64,000 nt of DNA, from the NCBI GenBank assembly GCA_005788175.1, contig SXYX01000014.1, forward strand, positions 151,277 through 215,276. The letters are read 5' to 3'. The first letter of the stretch is position 1. Every line of letters begins with the position of its first letter. The translations under genes and the position numbers were made by a program. Shown here in pieces: positions 21,921 through 31,617 of the stretch. The DNA is from Acidobacteriota bacterium (GTDB taxonomy: Bacteria > Acidobacteriota > Holophagae > Holophagales > Holophagaceae). The notes below the pieces were generated by a model. That model searched no databases. It saw nothing but the letters and a program-made list of their open reading frames with translations, and had not been told where the DNA came from.

Positions 21921-23849
21921 TTCAATTTTAAATTTCAGAATTTGATCTGCCATCATGTCGGAAGTGAGACCCACTTCACGAGCAAGTATTTTTGGATCTC
22001 CATGCTCAATGACTTGATCTGGAACTCCAAGCCTCAAAGAAGGTTTTTGAATACCTTTGAGCGACATCAATTCTAAGATGGCCGAGCCAAAGCCTCCCTC
22101 GAGAACTCCGTCTTCCATCGTGACAACAGCCCGAGAATTATTAATGGATTGTGTGATCAGTGATGCATCAAGAGGTTTAATAAATCGAGGATTAATCACA
22201 GCGCACTCAATGCCCTTAGCTGCTAATATTTCTGCTGCTGCCAAGGCCGGTGTGACTAATGTACCGAGTGGAATGAGGCACAAATCTGAGCCTTGACGTA
22301 ATAATTCACCCTTACCTAAAGGAAGAGCCTTAAGTGAAGCATCTAGAGTGACGCCATATCCGTTGCCACGTGGATACCTTAATGAAACGGGTTGTCTAAG
22401 CTCAAGCGCTGTGAGGAGCATATGACGCATTTCATTCTCATCTTTAGGAGCCATGGAAATCATGTTGGGTAGACATCGTAAATAAGGAATGTCATAAAGA
22501 CCATGGTGTGTGGGTCCGTCCGCACCCACGAGACCTGCACGATCCATCGCAAAAACTACAGGAAGATTTTGCAAACAGACGTCGTGCACAACTTGATCAT
22601 AGCCTCTTTGAAGAAAGGTACTATAAATGGCACAGACTGGCTTAAAACCTCTCGTCGACATCCCGGCAGCGAAAGTAACCGCGTGTTGTTCAGCAATACC
22701 CACATCAAAAGTTCGGTCTGGGAATTTCTTTTGAAATAAGTTTAGGCCTGTTCCATCTAGCATCGCTGCAGTCACACCCACAATCTTGTCATCTCTCTCA
22801 GCCAAGTGAATTAACGCTTCAGCAAAGACTTTGGTGTAGGAAGGTGTTGCTACGCTTGTTGATTTATTGATCTCTCCAGCAATAGGATCAAAAGACGTTA
22901 CGCCATGCCATTTTAATGGATCTTTTTGGGCAGGAGCGTAACCATAACCCTTTTTAGTTTGTACATGAATCAATACAGGGCCTTTCTTCATTTTTTCTTT
23001 GGCCTGAATTAGTAATTTCTGAGTCGCTATAGCGTCATTACCATTAACAGGGCCCATATAGTCAAACCCCAAATCTTCAAAAAGTAATCCTGGGATAAAA
23101 ATACGCTTGAGCGTTTCTTCGCTCCATTTAGCTAATTTGGCGACACCCCTGCTCAAGGAATCGACTGGAATCGATTTAATGATTGATTCAATACGATCAC
23201 GCCAGCGAACATAATATTGACCTGACATCAGCTGGTTCAAATAACCTTGTAGAGAGCCAACATTAGGATTAATGCTCATATCGTTATCATTTAGGATCAC
23301 CAAGAAGTTTTTCAATTCTAGATAACCTGCTTGATTAAGGCCCTCGAACGCCATTCCGGCCGTCATCGATCCATCTCCGATCACCGCAATGACCGCATGA
23401 TCCTCTCCGGCTAAATCACGAGCTTTAGCCATACCAACACCTGCTGAAATAGATGTGCTCGCATGCCCCGCCCCAAAATGATCGTAAGTGGGGCTCTCGG
23501 ATCGCCTTAAAAATCCAGATAAGCCACCGTGCTGACGGAGAGTATGAAATTCTGATTTTCTACCCGTGAGAATTTTATGAGGATAGGCTTGATGACCAAC
23601 ATCCCAAAGGATTCGATCAGAGCGGAAGTCAAATTGATTAAATAAAGCAACTGTAAGTTCAACCGTTCCTAAATTAGAGGCGAAATGCCCCCCTGTCCTG
23701 CTAATACTATCGACCAGGAATTGACGAACTTCTTCAGAAAGTTGCTCTAATTGCGAATCATTTAGTTGTTGAATAGATTCAGGTTGGGATAAAGAATCCA
23801 ATAGGGGATATGTTTTCAAAATACTCTCTTTGTTAAGTGATGCGCCCAT
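21909..23849 (-). CDS. dxs: 1-deoxy-D-xylulose-5-phosphate synthase
   Basis: GGHFASNLGTVELTVALFNQFDFRSDRILWDVGHQAYPHKILTGR; GDGSMTAGMAFEGLNQAG; DRAGLVGADGPTHHGLYDI. Confidence 0.97.
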   Translation of the reverse strand: MGASLNKESILKTYPLLDSLSQPESIQQLNDSQLEQLSEEVRQFLVDSISRTGGHFASNLGTVELTVALFNQFDFRSDRILWDVGHQAYPHKILTGRKSEFHTLRQHGGLSGFLRRSESPTYDHFGAGHASTSISAGVGMAKARDLAGEDHAVIAVIGDGSMTAGMAFEGLNQAGYLELKNFLVILNDNDMSINPNVGSLQGYLNQLMSGQYYVRWRDRIESIIKSIPVDSLSRGVAKLAKWSEETLKRIFIPGLLFEDLGFDYMGPVNGNDAIATQKLLIQAKEKMKKGPVLIHVQTKKGYGYAPAQKDPLKWHGVTSFDPIAGEINKSTSVATPSYTKVFAEALIHLAERDDKIVGVTAAMLDGTGLNLFQKKFPDRTFDVGIAEQHAVTFAAGMSTRGFKPVCAIYSTFLQRGYDQVVHDVCLQNLPVVFAMDRAGLVGADGPTHHGLYDIPYLRCLPNMISMAPKDENEMRHMLLTALELRQPVSLRYPRGNGYGVTLDASLKALPLGKGELLRQGSDLCLIPLGTLVTPALAAAEILAAKGIECAVINPRFIKPLDASLITQSINNSRAVVTMEDGVLEGGFGSAILELMSLKGIQKPSLRLGVPDQVIEHGDPKILAREVGLTSDMMADQILKFKIELFG

Positions 23850-24697
23850 GCTGTCAGGGCTTCTGGACGAGGAAGTCCGGCGAGATGTTTGAGTGCATCT
23901 TGGGTTACTTGTTCCAAGGCAGTTTCAGCTTTCTCTACGCCCATAACTGATACATAAGTTAGTTTACCTCTTTGTTGATCTTTTTGAGTGCCTTTACCTA
24001 AATATTGGGCACTAGAAGTAGCATCTAGAAGATCATCTTTAATTTGAAAAGCTAGACCCAAGGCTTCGCCAAAAAATCCTAGCGCTTCGATCTGGGTTGA
24101 AGATCCCCGGCCTAAAATACCTCCAAGTTTAAGGGCGGTCTTCATCAGCTTTCCTGTTTTTAATTGATGAATAGTCCTCAAGAGATGAAGGTCGGCCTTT
24201 TGATTTTCAAACTGAAGATCTAAAGACTGGCCCCCTACCATTCCCAGCCATCCAGCTCCACGGGCCAGACAAGCGACAGCACTCGGATTTTCGGTTTCTG
24301 CTAGAACAGCGAAGGCTTCTGTTAAAAGTGCATCGCCGGCCAAGATGGCCTGGGCTTCACCAAAGACTTTATGATTGGAAGGCTTACCTCTTCGAAGATC
24401 ATCGTTATCCATCGCGGGCAGATCGTCGTGGATCAGCGAGTAGGTATGAACATATTCCAGGGCTAGTGCACCGGGCAAAGCAAATTCCGCCGCTCGATCA
24501 CAAGCTTCACAAGCTAACAAGCAAAGCAGGGGTCGAATTCTCTTACCACCTGCCTGTAAGCTATATTTAATAGCAGACCGAAGATCGGTTAGCGGAATAC
24601 CTTCAGGAATCTTATTAAATCTATGGACGAGTTGCTGATCAATAAGGGGTAAGAGGCGTTTTTGGTCCTGAATAACCGAATGGGCGTAATCATTCAT
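23816..24697 (-). CDS. ispA: Polyprenyl (farnesyl/geranylgeranyl) diphosphate synthase
   Basis: GGKRIRPLLCLLACEA; LIHDDLPAMDNDDLRRGKPSNHKVFGEAQAILAGDALLTEAF; FQIKDDLLD. Confidence 0.95.
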   Translation of the reverse strand: MNDYAHSVIQDQKRLLPLIDQQLVHRFNKIPEGIPLTDLRSAIKYSLQAGGKRIRPLLCLLACEACDRAAEFALPGALALEYVHTYSLIHDDLPAMDNDDLRRGKPSNHKVFGEAQAILAGDALLTEAFAVLAETENPSAVACLARGAGWLGMVGGQSLDLQFENQKADLHLLRTIHQLKTGKLMKTALKLGGILGRGSSTQIEALGFFGEALGLAFQIKDDLLDATSSAQYLGKGTQKDQQRGKLTYVSVMGVEKAETALEQVTQDALKHLAGLPRPEALTAWAHHLTKRVF

Positions 24698-24963
24698 GGG
24701 GTATCAGAATCAAGCGGACTCGCTTCTAGTTCACCACTTAAAGATTGTTTTAAAACATCAACGCGTCGCTTGGCATGTTCTAACTGAATCTGAAGATCTT
24801 TGGCTAACTTAACTCCTTTTTCGAACTCACCGAGCGATTGCTCAAGAGTGAGGCTATCAGATTCTAATTTTTGAACCACAGATTCTAGTTGCTGAAGACC
24901 TTCTTCAAAACTTTTTGGTTTAGTCTCGGCCATACGATCTCCAAAGGAATTTAGTTTATACAA
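24694..24963 (-). CDS. xseB: Exodeoxyribonuclease VII small subunit
   Basis: KPKSFEEGLQQLESVVQKLESDSLTLEQSLGEFEKGVKLAKDLQIQLEHAKRRVDVL; overlaps ispA by 4 nt. Confidence 0.93.
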   Translation of the reverse strand: MYKLNSFGDRMAETKPKSFEEGLQQLESVVQKLESDSLTLEQSLGEFEKGVKLAKDLQIQLEHAKRRVDVLKQSLSGELEASPLDSDTP

Positions 24964-25084
24964 TTCTAGCGTAAATTAGATAAACAAAACCAAGACCGTC
25001 AGACCTGGGCTTATCAATGGACACTAGGGTTAAAGAAAGATTGAAAAAGTCAAACGGGTCTTTTTTAGATACAATTAATTTCTT

Positions 25085-25161
25085 TCCGGTGTAGCTCAGT
25101 TGGTTAGAGCGCATGACTGTTAATCATGATGTCGGGGGTTCGAATCCCTCCACCGGAGCCA
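25085..25161 (+). tRNA. tRNA-Asn (anticodon GTT), CCA encoded
   Basis: TCCGGTG-TA-GCTCAGTTGGTTAGAGC-G-CATGACTGTTAATCATG-ATGTC-GGGGGTTCGAATCCCTC-CACCGGA-G-CCA; full cloverleaf. Confidence 0.97.
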
Positions 25162-25183
25162 ACCTCTATAAGCCTAGTATTTT

Positions 25184-25750
25184 TTACTTAGCTCGCTCCA
25201 TATACGTTCGATCAGCTGTATTAATTTTGATCTTTTCCCCTGACTGTATATAGGGTGGAACGCCTACAGTAAGACCATTCTTACATTTGGCTGGCTTATA
25301 GGATCCAGTCGCATTTGCATTTTTCATTACAGGCTCTGTTTCAATAATTTCGCTGATAAGAGTAGAGGGTAAATTAACAGATAACGGAATACCTTCGTTG
25401 AATTCCAATTCCACGACCATATTAGACTCTAGAAGATTTAAATCTTCTCCCATGATGTCTTTATGAATCTCGATTTGCTCATAAGTATCATTGTTCATAA
25501 AAACTAAATTATCCCCATCCGTATATAGAAACTCCATTTTGTGTTGTTCCAAGTTCGCACGCTCTATTTTATCTTGAGAACCAAATCGATTTTCTCTATT
25601 GATTCCATCTTTTAGTCTCTTCATTTTCACGACCACTCGTGCAGGAAGATTACCGGGAGTTTGATGTTCACAGCTGATGACACGACAGAGCTCTTTTTCA
25701 AAATTAATAATCATTCCACTGCGAACTTGGGTCGAAAGAATGAATGGCAT
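25184..25750 (-). CDS. efp: Elongation factor P (loop variant PGNLPAR)
   Basis: STQVRSGMIINFEKELCRVISCEHQTPGNLPARVVVKMKRLKDG...; three-domain EF-P of 188 aa. Confidence 0.93.
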   Translation of the reverse strand: MPFILSTQVRSGMIINFEKELCRVISCEHQTPGNLPARVVVKMKRLKDGINRENRFGSQDKIERANLEQHKMEFLYTDGDNLVFMNNDTYEQIEIHKDIMGEDLNLLESNMVVELEFNEGIPLSVNLPSTLISEIIETEPVMKNANATGSYKPAKCKNGLTVGVPPYIQSGEKIKINTADRTYMERAK

Positions 25751-25765
25751 AGTGACTCCTGAGGG

Positions 25766-25840
25766 TGGTGGGCATAACAGGGATCGAACCTGTGACTTCT
25801 ACCGTGTGAAGGTAGCACTCTACCGCTGAGTTATATGCCC
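25766..25840 (-). tRNA. tRNA-Val (anticodon CAC), CCA encoded
   Basis: Reverse complement GGGCATATAACTCAGCGGTAGAGTGCTACCTTCACACGGTAGAAGTCACAGGTTCGATCCCTGTTATGCCCACCA. Confidence 0.95.
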
Positions 25841-25926
25841 AAAGCAATTTTCAGTAGAGGTAGTAGTTTAACACTTGAACGAAGACTAAGGGTTAAGCCA
25901 GACGAGTGAATTAATCCTATCGTGGC

Positions 25927-27135
25927 TTAAAAATGGCGGCTTAGTGAGTCGACGAGTCGAGGGATTTCCTTCTCTTTTAAAGCACAAAGAGCGATGCGTA
26001 TTTCATTTTTTAAGGGGATCAAATAGATATCATCTTGCTGAAGGACCTGAGTTATTTTTTCGGGATTGGAATGAGGCGTTGTAATAAAAAATCCTCCATC
26101 GAAATATGAATGATGAATATTTTTTTCACTTAACTGATGCGATAACTGATCGGCCCGATTCGTAAGTATAGTCGACCATGCCCGTTGTTCAGAATTTAAT
26201 TGCATGACATGATTGGGGTCTTTATAGAGTTTTTTAGCTAGAGACTGAGGCGCCCGAGGGGCATTAGAAAAGGTTCCTCGGCAACTAGTGGCTAACGCTT
26301 TTTTTAATTGATCGTCCGTTCGCCAAGGAAAAATGAGTGCACCACATCGAGCACCATATAAAGTTAGTGGTTTTGAAATCGAGAGGCTTGCCCCCAATAA
26401 AACTGAACTAGAAGACCCCCACTGGGCATATTCATCCAAAATATTTTTCACACGTGTAAAGTCACGCGCATATTCAAGATAGGCAAAATCTAAAATAACT
26501 GAGACAGGTCCCTTTTGGGATAGACGATCAAATATTTCAAACAATTTTTTTCGATCTGAAGTTGTTATATGTTGCCCTGTGGGATTATGACAAGGATCAT
26601 TGAGCCAAAAAAGAATTCTTCCCTGTTCTTTCATGACCTCACTTAATTGAGATTCAGTAGTATTTAATGAAGAGGGATTAGATTCCAAAGGGTAAGGTAC
26701 TTCTTTTAATATGACTTTATTTTCAAAAGCAAGGGTCCCATAGGGAGACCAGCCAGGCGCAAAGGTGAAAAGAGTCTGACCAGGCTCGAGTAAATTTCGT
26801 AGACTTACAACCAAGGCTCCAGTAGCGCCTGGAGAGGCACAACCAAGAATAGGTGTTTTAGCTTTAGGCCAATAACGATGAGTAATGGCTTCGATAAATT
26901 CTGGATCGCCTAATATGGGTGCATAGGGATGAATATCGGACGGAGTCAATGAATTCCATACTTCTCTCACCGTCTTTAGGATGACGAGCTGACCCTCATC
27001 ATCAAGTAATGCCCCAACGGAAAGGTTGATAACAGGATGGCCTTGTGACTTTCTAGATTGCGCTAATGTATTGATTCTAAAGATAGGATCGTCACCTTCA
27101 AGATTATGTCGAGAGGTAATTAGATGAGTATCCAT
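25927..27135 (-). CDS. Class I/II PLP-dependent aminotransferase
   Basis: GHPVINLSVGALLDDEG; FWLNDPCHNPTGQHIT; ILDFAYLEYARD; ASLSISKPLTLYGARCGALIFP. Confidence 0.88.
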   Translation of the reverse strand: MDTHLITSRHNLEGDDPIFRINTLAQSRKSQGHPVINLSVGALLDDEGQLVILKTVREVWNSLTPSDIHPYAPILGDPEFIEAITHRYWPKAKTPILGCASPGATGALVVSLRNLLEPGQTLFTFAPGWSPYGTLAFENKVILKEVPYPLESNPSSLNTTESQLSEVMKEQGRILFWLNDPCHNPTGQHITTSDRKKLFEIFDRLSQKGPVSVILDFAYLEYARDFTRVKNILDEYAQWGSSSSVLLGASLSISKPLTLYGARCGALIFPWRTDDQLKKALATSCRGTFSNAPRAPQSLAKKLYKDPNHVMQLNSEQRAWSTILTNRADQLSHQLSEKNIHHSYFDGGFFITTPHSNPEKITQVLQQDDIYLIPLKNEIRIALCALKEKEIPRLVDSLSRHF

Positions 27136-27171
27136 TAAACTAGTTTAAGTTCTAATAGGGTTGGAGGCTCA

Positions 27172-27753
27172 ATGATTATTCCTTTTCAGGGCATGGTTCC
27201 TCGAATTGGGAACCGAGTTTTTGTACCTGAAAATGCTCTAGTCCTAGGTGATGTGACCTTGGGTGATGATGTCAGTATTTGGTTTAATTGCGTCATCCGT
27301 GGTGATGTGAATTGGATCACGATTGGTGATCGGACAAATATACAAGACATGTCCTGCATTCACGTTACCAATACAAAACACCCGACCCTAATAGGTTCTA
27401 ACTGCAGCATTGCTCACAACGTTATGCTTCACGGATGTACTCTGGGGGATGAAGTCTTGGTCGGAATGAGTTCAACTATTATGGATGGTGTTGTCATTGG
27501 TGATGGAAGCCTGATCGCATCGGGTTCTCTATTGAGAGAAGGTTTTCGTGCACCTGCAAACTCTTTGATCGCTGGTTGGCCAGCTGAGATAAAAGGATCT
27601 CTTTCTGATGAACAGCGAGCTCTGGTGACATCCATACCAGCTCGATACATACGATACAAGGAAGCCTACTTCAAGGACGGGTGGGCCATTGCAAAAGCAC
27701 CCGAGCACCCGAAACCTCAGGTTGGCTTCAAAGACGGACATCCCTATCCTTAA
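27172..27753 (+). CDS. Gamma-carbonic-anhydrase-like hexapeptide-repeat protein
   Basis: GDVTLGDDVSIWFNCVIRGDVNWITIGDRTNIQDMSCIHVTN...NCSIAHNVMLHGCTLGDEVLVGMSSTIMDGVVIG. Confidence 0.93.
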   Translation: MIIPFQGMVPRIGNRVFVPENALVLGDVTLGDDVSIWFNCVIRGDVNWITIGDRTNIQDMSCIHVTNTKHPTLIGSNCSIAHNVMLHGCTLGDEVLVGMSSTIMDGVVIGDGSLIASGSLLREGFRAPANSLIAGWPAEIKGSLSDEQRALVTSIPARYIRYKEAYFKDGWAIAKAPEHPKPQVGFKDGHPYP

Positions 27754-27933
27754 CTTATTTGATTCACTCTATCGACTCATATTATGCTTAGAGACGAAAT
27801 GAAACGTAAATTCATGGGCCAAATTGATCTGCACTTAGCACATCACACATACGCACAGTACTACTTATGATGTCATTGTGACGAGTCGAATGCGCAAACT
27901 GGCTTGCAGGAATCTGAGGATAATCTACTCTTT

Positions 27934-29001
27934 ATGACGCGTCGGTTAATACTGAGAATTCATATTGATCCAATTCTGGGCTTAGGACACCTAACTCGCG
28001 CTATGGCTATCCACGAAGAGTGGAGAGATCTCGGCGGAATTGTCACAATGGCGATTTCTGGGGATGATCGTGCGCGTCAAGTTGGTCGTGGCATCAACAT
28101 CTTGCAGACCGGTGAACTTCCAGCAAATATTGTTGATTTAGGTGAAGATCACTTGGCCCCATTGGGAGAAAAACTTGAGGGCGATATTGTTCTTTTTGAT
28201 CAATGGACATCATCGAAAGAACAAATTAAGGAGGCATTTCCGAGGAAGATTGCCCTCATGGAAGACGATGGAGAGGCTTATGAGGAGGCTGATTTACTAT
28301 TTCAACCTTACCTCGAAGGAATTGTCTGGCCAGATCATCCAATCAGAGTGAAAGACGGTATTAAATTAAAACCTCATGAAGATATACGTGGCAAATGTCA
28401 TGTACTCTGTGGGGCTTCATATATTGTTGCAAGTCCAATTGTTAGAACTCTTCGGTCTAAGCGCCAGCCTGAACAACCCTTAAATGCACAAAAAATATTA
28501 GTTACATTTGGAGGAAGTGACGCTGCGGGCTTGGCTCAAAAAGCTTTTGATATCCTCAAAAATCTCCACCAGGAAGGTCGATGGAGAGGCAGCAGTACTA
28601 TCTTGGCACCACAAGGTATTCGAGGTGATCTATTTTCAGGATGTACAGTACACACATCAGTAACACAACTTTGCGAAAAAATTCCTCATTACGATGTGCT
28701 TTGGTGCTCAGGCGGAGTGACGCTCATAGATTCACTTTGTCTCGGAACACCGGTCATTGCCTGGGGACAAAATGAACGACAAGTTCAGGGTCTAACCGAA
28801 TTAGGGCAACATGGAGCTTGCTTTGGTCTTGGGGAGGGTCCCTCAGCAGATTCACGGACTGTTGAGGATGCTATAGAGCATTGGTTAGGGCCCGAGGGGC
28901 AGGAAAGTCGTCAGGAACAGGTCGCAGCTGGGATGGGCCTAATTGATGGGCTTGGAGCCATGCGCGTTGCTAAAGAATTATGGAAACTAGGCGAAAAATA
29001 G
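27934..29001 (+). CDS. PseG-like UDP-sugar hydrolase / GT28-fold protein
   Basis: ILRIHIDPILGLGHLTRAMAIHEEW; WCSGGVTLIDSLCLGTPVIAWGQNERQ; start set at MTRR. Confidence 0.75.
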   Translation: MTRRLILRIHIDPILGLGHLTRAMAIHEEWRDLGGIVTMAISGDDRARQVGRGINILQTGELPANIVDLGEDHLAPLGEKLEGDIVLFDQWTSSKEQIKEAFPRKIALMEDDGEAYEEADLLFQPYLEGIVWPDHPIRVKDGIKLKPHEDIRGKCHVLCGASYIVASPIVRTLRSKRQPEQPLNAQKILVTFGGSDAAGLAQKAFDILKNLHQEGRWRGSSTILAPQGIRGDLFSGCTVHTSVTQLCEKIPHYDVLWCSGGVTLIDSLCLGTPVIAWGQNERQVQGLTELGQHGACFGLGEGPSADSRTVEDAIEHWLGPEGQESRQEQVAAGMGLIDGLGAMRVAKELWKLGEK

Positions 29002-29121
29002 AGGGTTCTCGGGCAATTCTAGATTGACCCAAGGGGAGGCTCGCGATAATCTTACTTTTCTGCCCTTGTGGGACCTTGAAGGCTTGTTGGGGCACTTTGT
29101 TGACTGTTTTTGGAGCAATTC

Positions 29122-29556
29122 ATGGGTACTTTCTTCCCTAGCGCAAGCGATATTAAACGCCAATGGTTTTTGGTGGATGCTGCGGGTCTTTCAATTGGCC
29201 GAATAAGCTCCGTTGTTGCTGAACTCCTTTCAGGCAAACATAAACCTACTTGGACTCCTTTTTTAGATACAGGGGATCACGTTGTCGTGATTAATGCAGA
29301 AAAAGCCGTCTTCACAGGAAAGAAATCTACCCAAAAGATTTATCGCACAACTACCACACAACCTGGCTCAATGAAAGAAATTAAAGCTGGAGTGTTGAGA
29401 GAGGCCTATCCAACTCGAGCGATCGAGAAAGCAGTAAAGGGAATGTTACCCAAAGGCCCTTTAGGAAATGCTATGTTAAAAAAATTAATCGTATATGCGG
29501 GTACTGATCATCAACAAAAAGCTCAGAACCCCGTTGCTTTCGATATGAAGAAATAA
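29122..29556 (+). CDS. rplM: 50S ribosomal protein L13
   Basis: RQWFLVDAAGLSIGRISSVVAELLSGKHKPTWTPFLDTGDHVVVINAEKAVFTGKK. Confidence 0.96.
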   Translation: MGTFFPSASDIKRQWFLVDAAGLSIGRISSVVAELLSGKHKPTWTPFLDTGDHVVVINAEKAVFTGKKSTQKIYRTTTTQPGSMKEIKAGVLREAYPTRAIEKAVKGMLPKGPLGNAMLKKLIVYAGTDHQQKAQNPVAFDMKK

Positions 29557-29569
29557 AGGGAGTAATAAA

Positions 29570-29962
29570 ATGGCAACTCGACATCATTACGGGACTGGAC
29601 GACGCAAAACCGCAATTGCTCGTACCTTTTTGAAACCCGGCAGTGGCCAAATTACTGTAAATGGGCGTGAATTAGAAGATTATTTTCCCAATGCCGTTCT
29701 GCGCATGATGGTTCAACAACCTTTTGTTCTTACGGAAAATGTCAAAAAATGGGACATGATGATCACTGTTAAGGGTGGGGGCAGCGCTGCTCAAGCTGCA
29801 GCAATCCGTTTAGGAATTTCCCGCGCTCTCCTTCAATACAACGATCAGCTTCGCTCCATGCTTCGAGGAGCCATGCTGCTTACGCGAGATCCGCGCATGA
29901 AAGAACGCAAAAAACCTGGTCGTAAAGCTGCGCGTCGCCGTTTCCAATTCAGCAAGCGTTAA
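29570..29962 (+). CDS. rpsI: 30S ribosomal protein S9
   Basis: YGTGRRKTAIARTFLKPGSGQITVNGRELEDYF; C-terminal RRRFQFSKR. Confidence 0.97.
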   Translation: MATRHHYGTGRRKTAIARTFLKPGSGQITVNGRELEDYFPNAVLRMMVQQPFVLTENVKKWDMMITVKGGGSAAQAAAIRLGISRALLQYNDQLRSMLRGAMLLTRDPRMKERKKPGRKAARRRFQFSKR

Positions 29963-30093
29963 TTTTTTGTTCTTTGATATTCTCTCGAGATTTTTCTTGA
30001 GAGGTAAAACTGGATCCCGCATGGGATCGAATCGGGCACTCTTGCCTATCATCCCTAGTTCCCTTTTTTGCGGGACTCACTGAGGAGGCCTCC

Positions 30094-30861
30094 ATGGCTG
30101 CTATACAAATGAAAGAACTACTCGAAGCGGGTGTCCATTTCGGACATCAAACCAAACGCTGGAACCCCAAGATGAAGAAATATATCTTCGGGGCTCGAAA
30201 TAGTATCTACATTATCGATCTTCAAAAAACACTCCGACTCTGGAATACCGCTGCTACGTTTATTACTAAAGCGGCTAGCCAAGGTAAAACTTTTATGTTC
30301 GTGGCAACTAAGCCCCAAGCACAAGAAGTCTTGGCTGAACAAGCAGGCCGATGTGGTGCTTTTTATGTCAACAATCGCTGGCTAGGCGGTATGCTTACCA
30401 ATTTTTCTACCGTTAAGAAAAGTCTCGAGAAGTATCGCGAAACACAATCCTTATTAGCAGACCCAATTCGCTTGGCAGATCTCTCGAAAAAAGAGATATC
30501 AAGCATCACCCGCCAAAAAGATAAGTTAGAAGAGTCATTTAAAGGGATACGAGATATGCGAGCTCTTCCAGATATTTTATTCGTCATTGATCCTAATCAT
30601 GAATCCATTGCTGTCACCGAAGCCAAGAAGATTGGTATCCCTGTAGTGGCTATTGTAGATACCAATTGTGACCCCGATATGGTGGATATGGTTATTCCAG
30701 GTAATGATGATGCAATTCGCTCCATCATGCTATTCGCTGAACGTATTGCAGATTCTATTTTAGAAGGTCGTGCTGCATTAAAAGACAAAGGACAAGCTAC
30801 AGCGATGAAGAGCATGCTCGCTGAAAAAATTAAAATGGACGAAGCATCTCCGCAAGCCTAA
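30094..30861 (+). CDS. rpsB: 30S ribosomal protein S2
   Basis: [41 protein letters not shown]. Confidence 0.98.
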   Translation: MAAIQMKELLEAGVHFGHQTKRWNPKMKKYIFGARNSIYIIDLQKTLRLWNTAATFITKAASQGKTFMFVATKPQAQEVLAEQAGRCGAFYVNNRWLGGMLTNFSTVKKSLEKYRETQSLLADPIRLADLSKKEISSITRQKDKLEESFKGIRDMRALPDILFVIDPNHESIAVTEAKKIGIPVVAIVDTNCDPDMVDMVIPGNDDAIRSIMLFAERIADSILEGRAALKDKGQATAMKSMLAEKIKMDEASPQA

Positions 30862-30880
30862 TTCAATAGGAGTTATTTTA

Positions 30881-31537
30881 ATGACTTATACCGCCAAGGA
30901 TGTCAAAGAACTAAGAGAGAAAACTGGCCTTGGAATGATGGACTGCAAGAAGGCCCTAGAGGAAAATAGTGGAGATATGGAGCAAGCTATTGACTGGCTT
31001 CGCAAGAAAGGCTTGGCTGCTGCTTCCAAGAAATCCGATCGTATTGCATCTGAAGGATTGGTTGATGCTTACATTCATCCAGGTGGTCGCGTCGGAGTCC
31101 TGGTTGAGATCAACTCAGAAACAGATTTCGTAGCGCGCAATGAATCCTTCCAAAGAATGGTGAAAGAAATCGCAATGCATATTGCTGCCGCAGATCCTGC
31201 ACCACTTTTTGTCTCTAAAAGTGAAGTGACTAAAGAGTTTATTGACAAGGAAATTGAGATTGCAAGAGCACAGGCTGAGTCTACTGGTAAACCTGCTTCT
31301 ATTATTGACAAAATCGTTGAGGGCAAGCTGAACTCGATCTACAAAGAAGTATGTTTATTGGAACAGCCTTTCATCATGAATCCAGACCTCACCATCGAAC
31401 AGTTTGTCTCCCAAAGAACAGCTGAGATTGGGGAAAAACTTAGTATTCGTCGTTTCACCAAGTTCATTTTGGGAGAAGGGCTTCAAAAAAGAAATGAGAA
31501 TTTTGTCGAGGAAGTGAATGCTCAAATGGGTAAGTAA
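30881..31537 (+). CDS. tsf: Elongation factor Ts
   Basis: DVKELREKTGLGMMDCKKALEENSGDMEQAIDWLRKKGLAAASKK. Confidence 0.98.
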   Translation: MTYTAKDVKELREKTGLGMMDCKKALEENSGDMEQAIDWLRKKGLAAASKKSDRIASEGLVDAYIHPGGRVGVLVEINSETDFVARNESFQRMVKEIAMHIAAADPAPLFVSKSEVTKEFIDKEIEIARAQAESTGKPASIIDKIVEGKLNSIYKEVCLLEQPFIMNPDLTIEQFVSQRTAEIGEKLSIRRFTKFILGEGLQKRNENFVEEVNAQMGK

Positions 31538-31557
31538 GCCTTATTCTTGTTAATTAG

Positions 31558-31590
31558 AAAATAGGCGACTTTAAGTCGCCTATTTTTTTG
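31558..31590 (+). terminator. Rho-independent terminator after tsf
   Basis: aaaataggcgact-tta-agtcgcctattttttt hairpin plus T-tract between tsf and pyrH. Confidence 0.88.
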
Positions 31591-31617
31591 TCGATTCATC
31601 TAAACTAAAGGAGACTT

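Noticed and set aside
27784-27870. 28-codon ORF (MLRDEMKRKFMGQIDLHLAHHTYAQYYL) in the gap before the PseG-like gene
   Set aside because: Very short, no clear SD or family; cannot be distinguished from chance.
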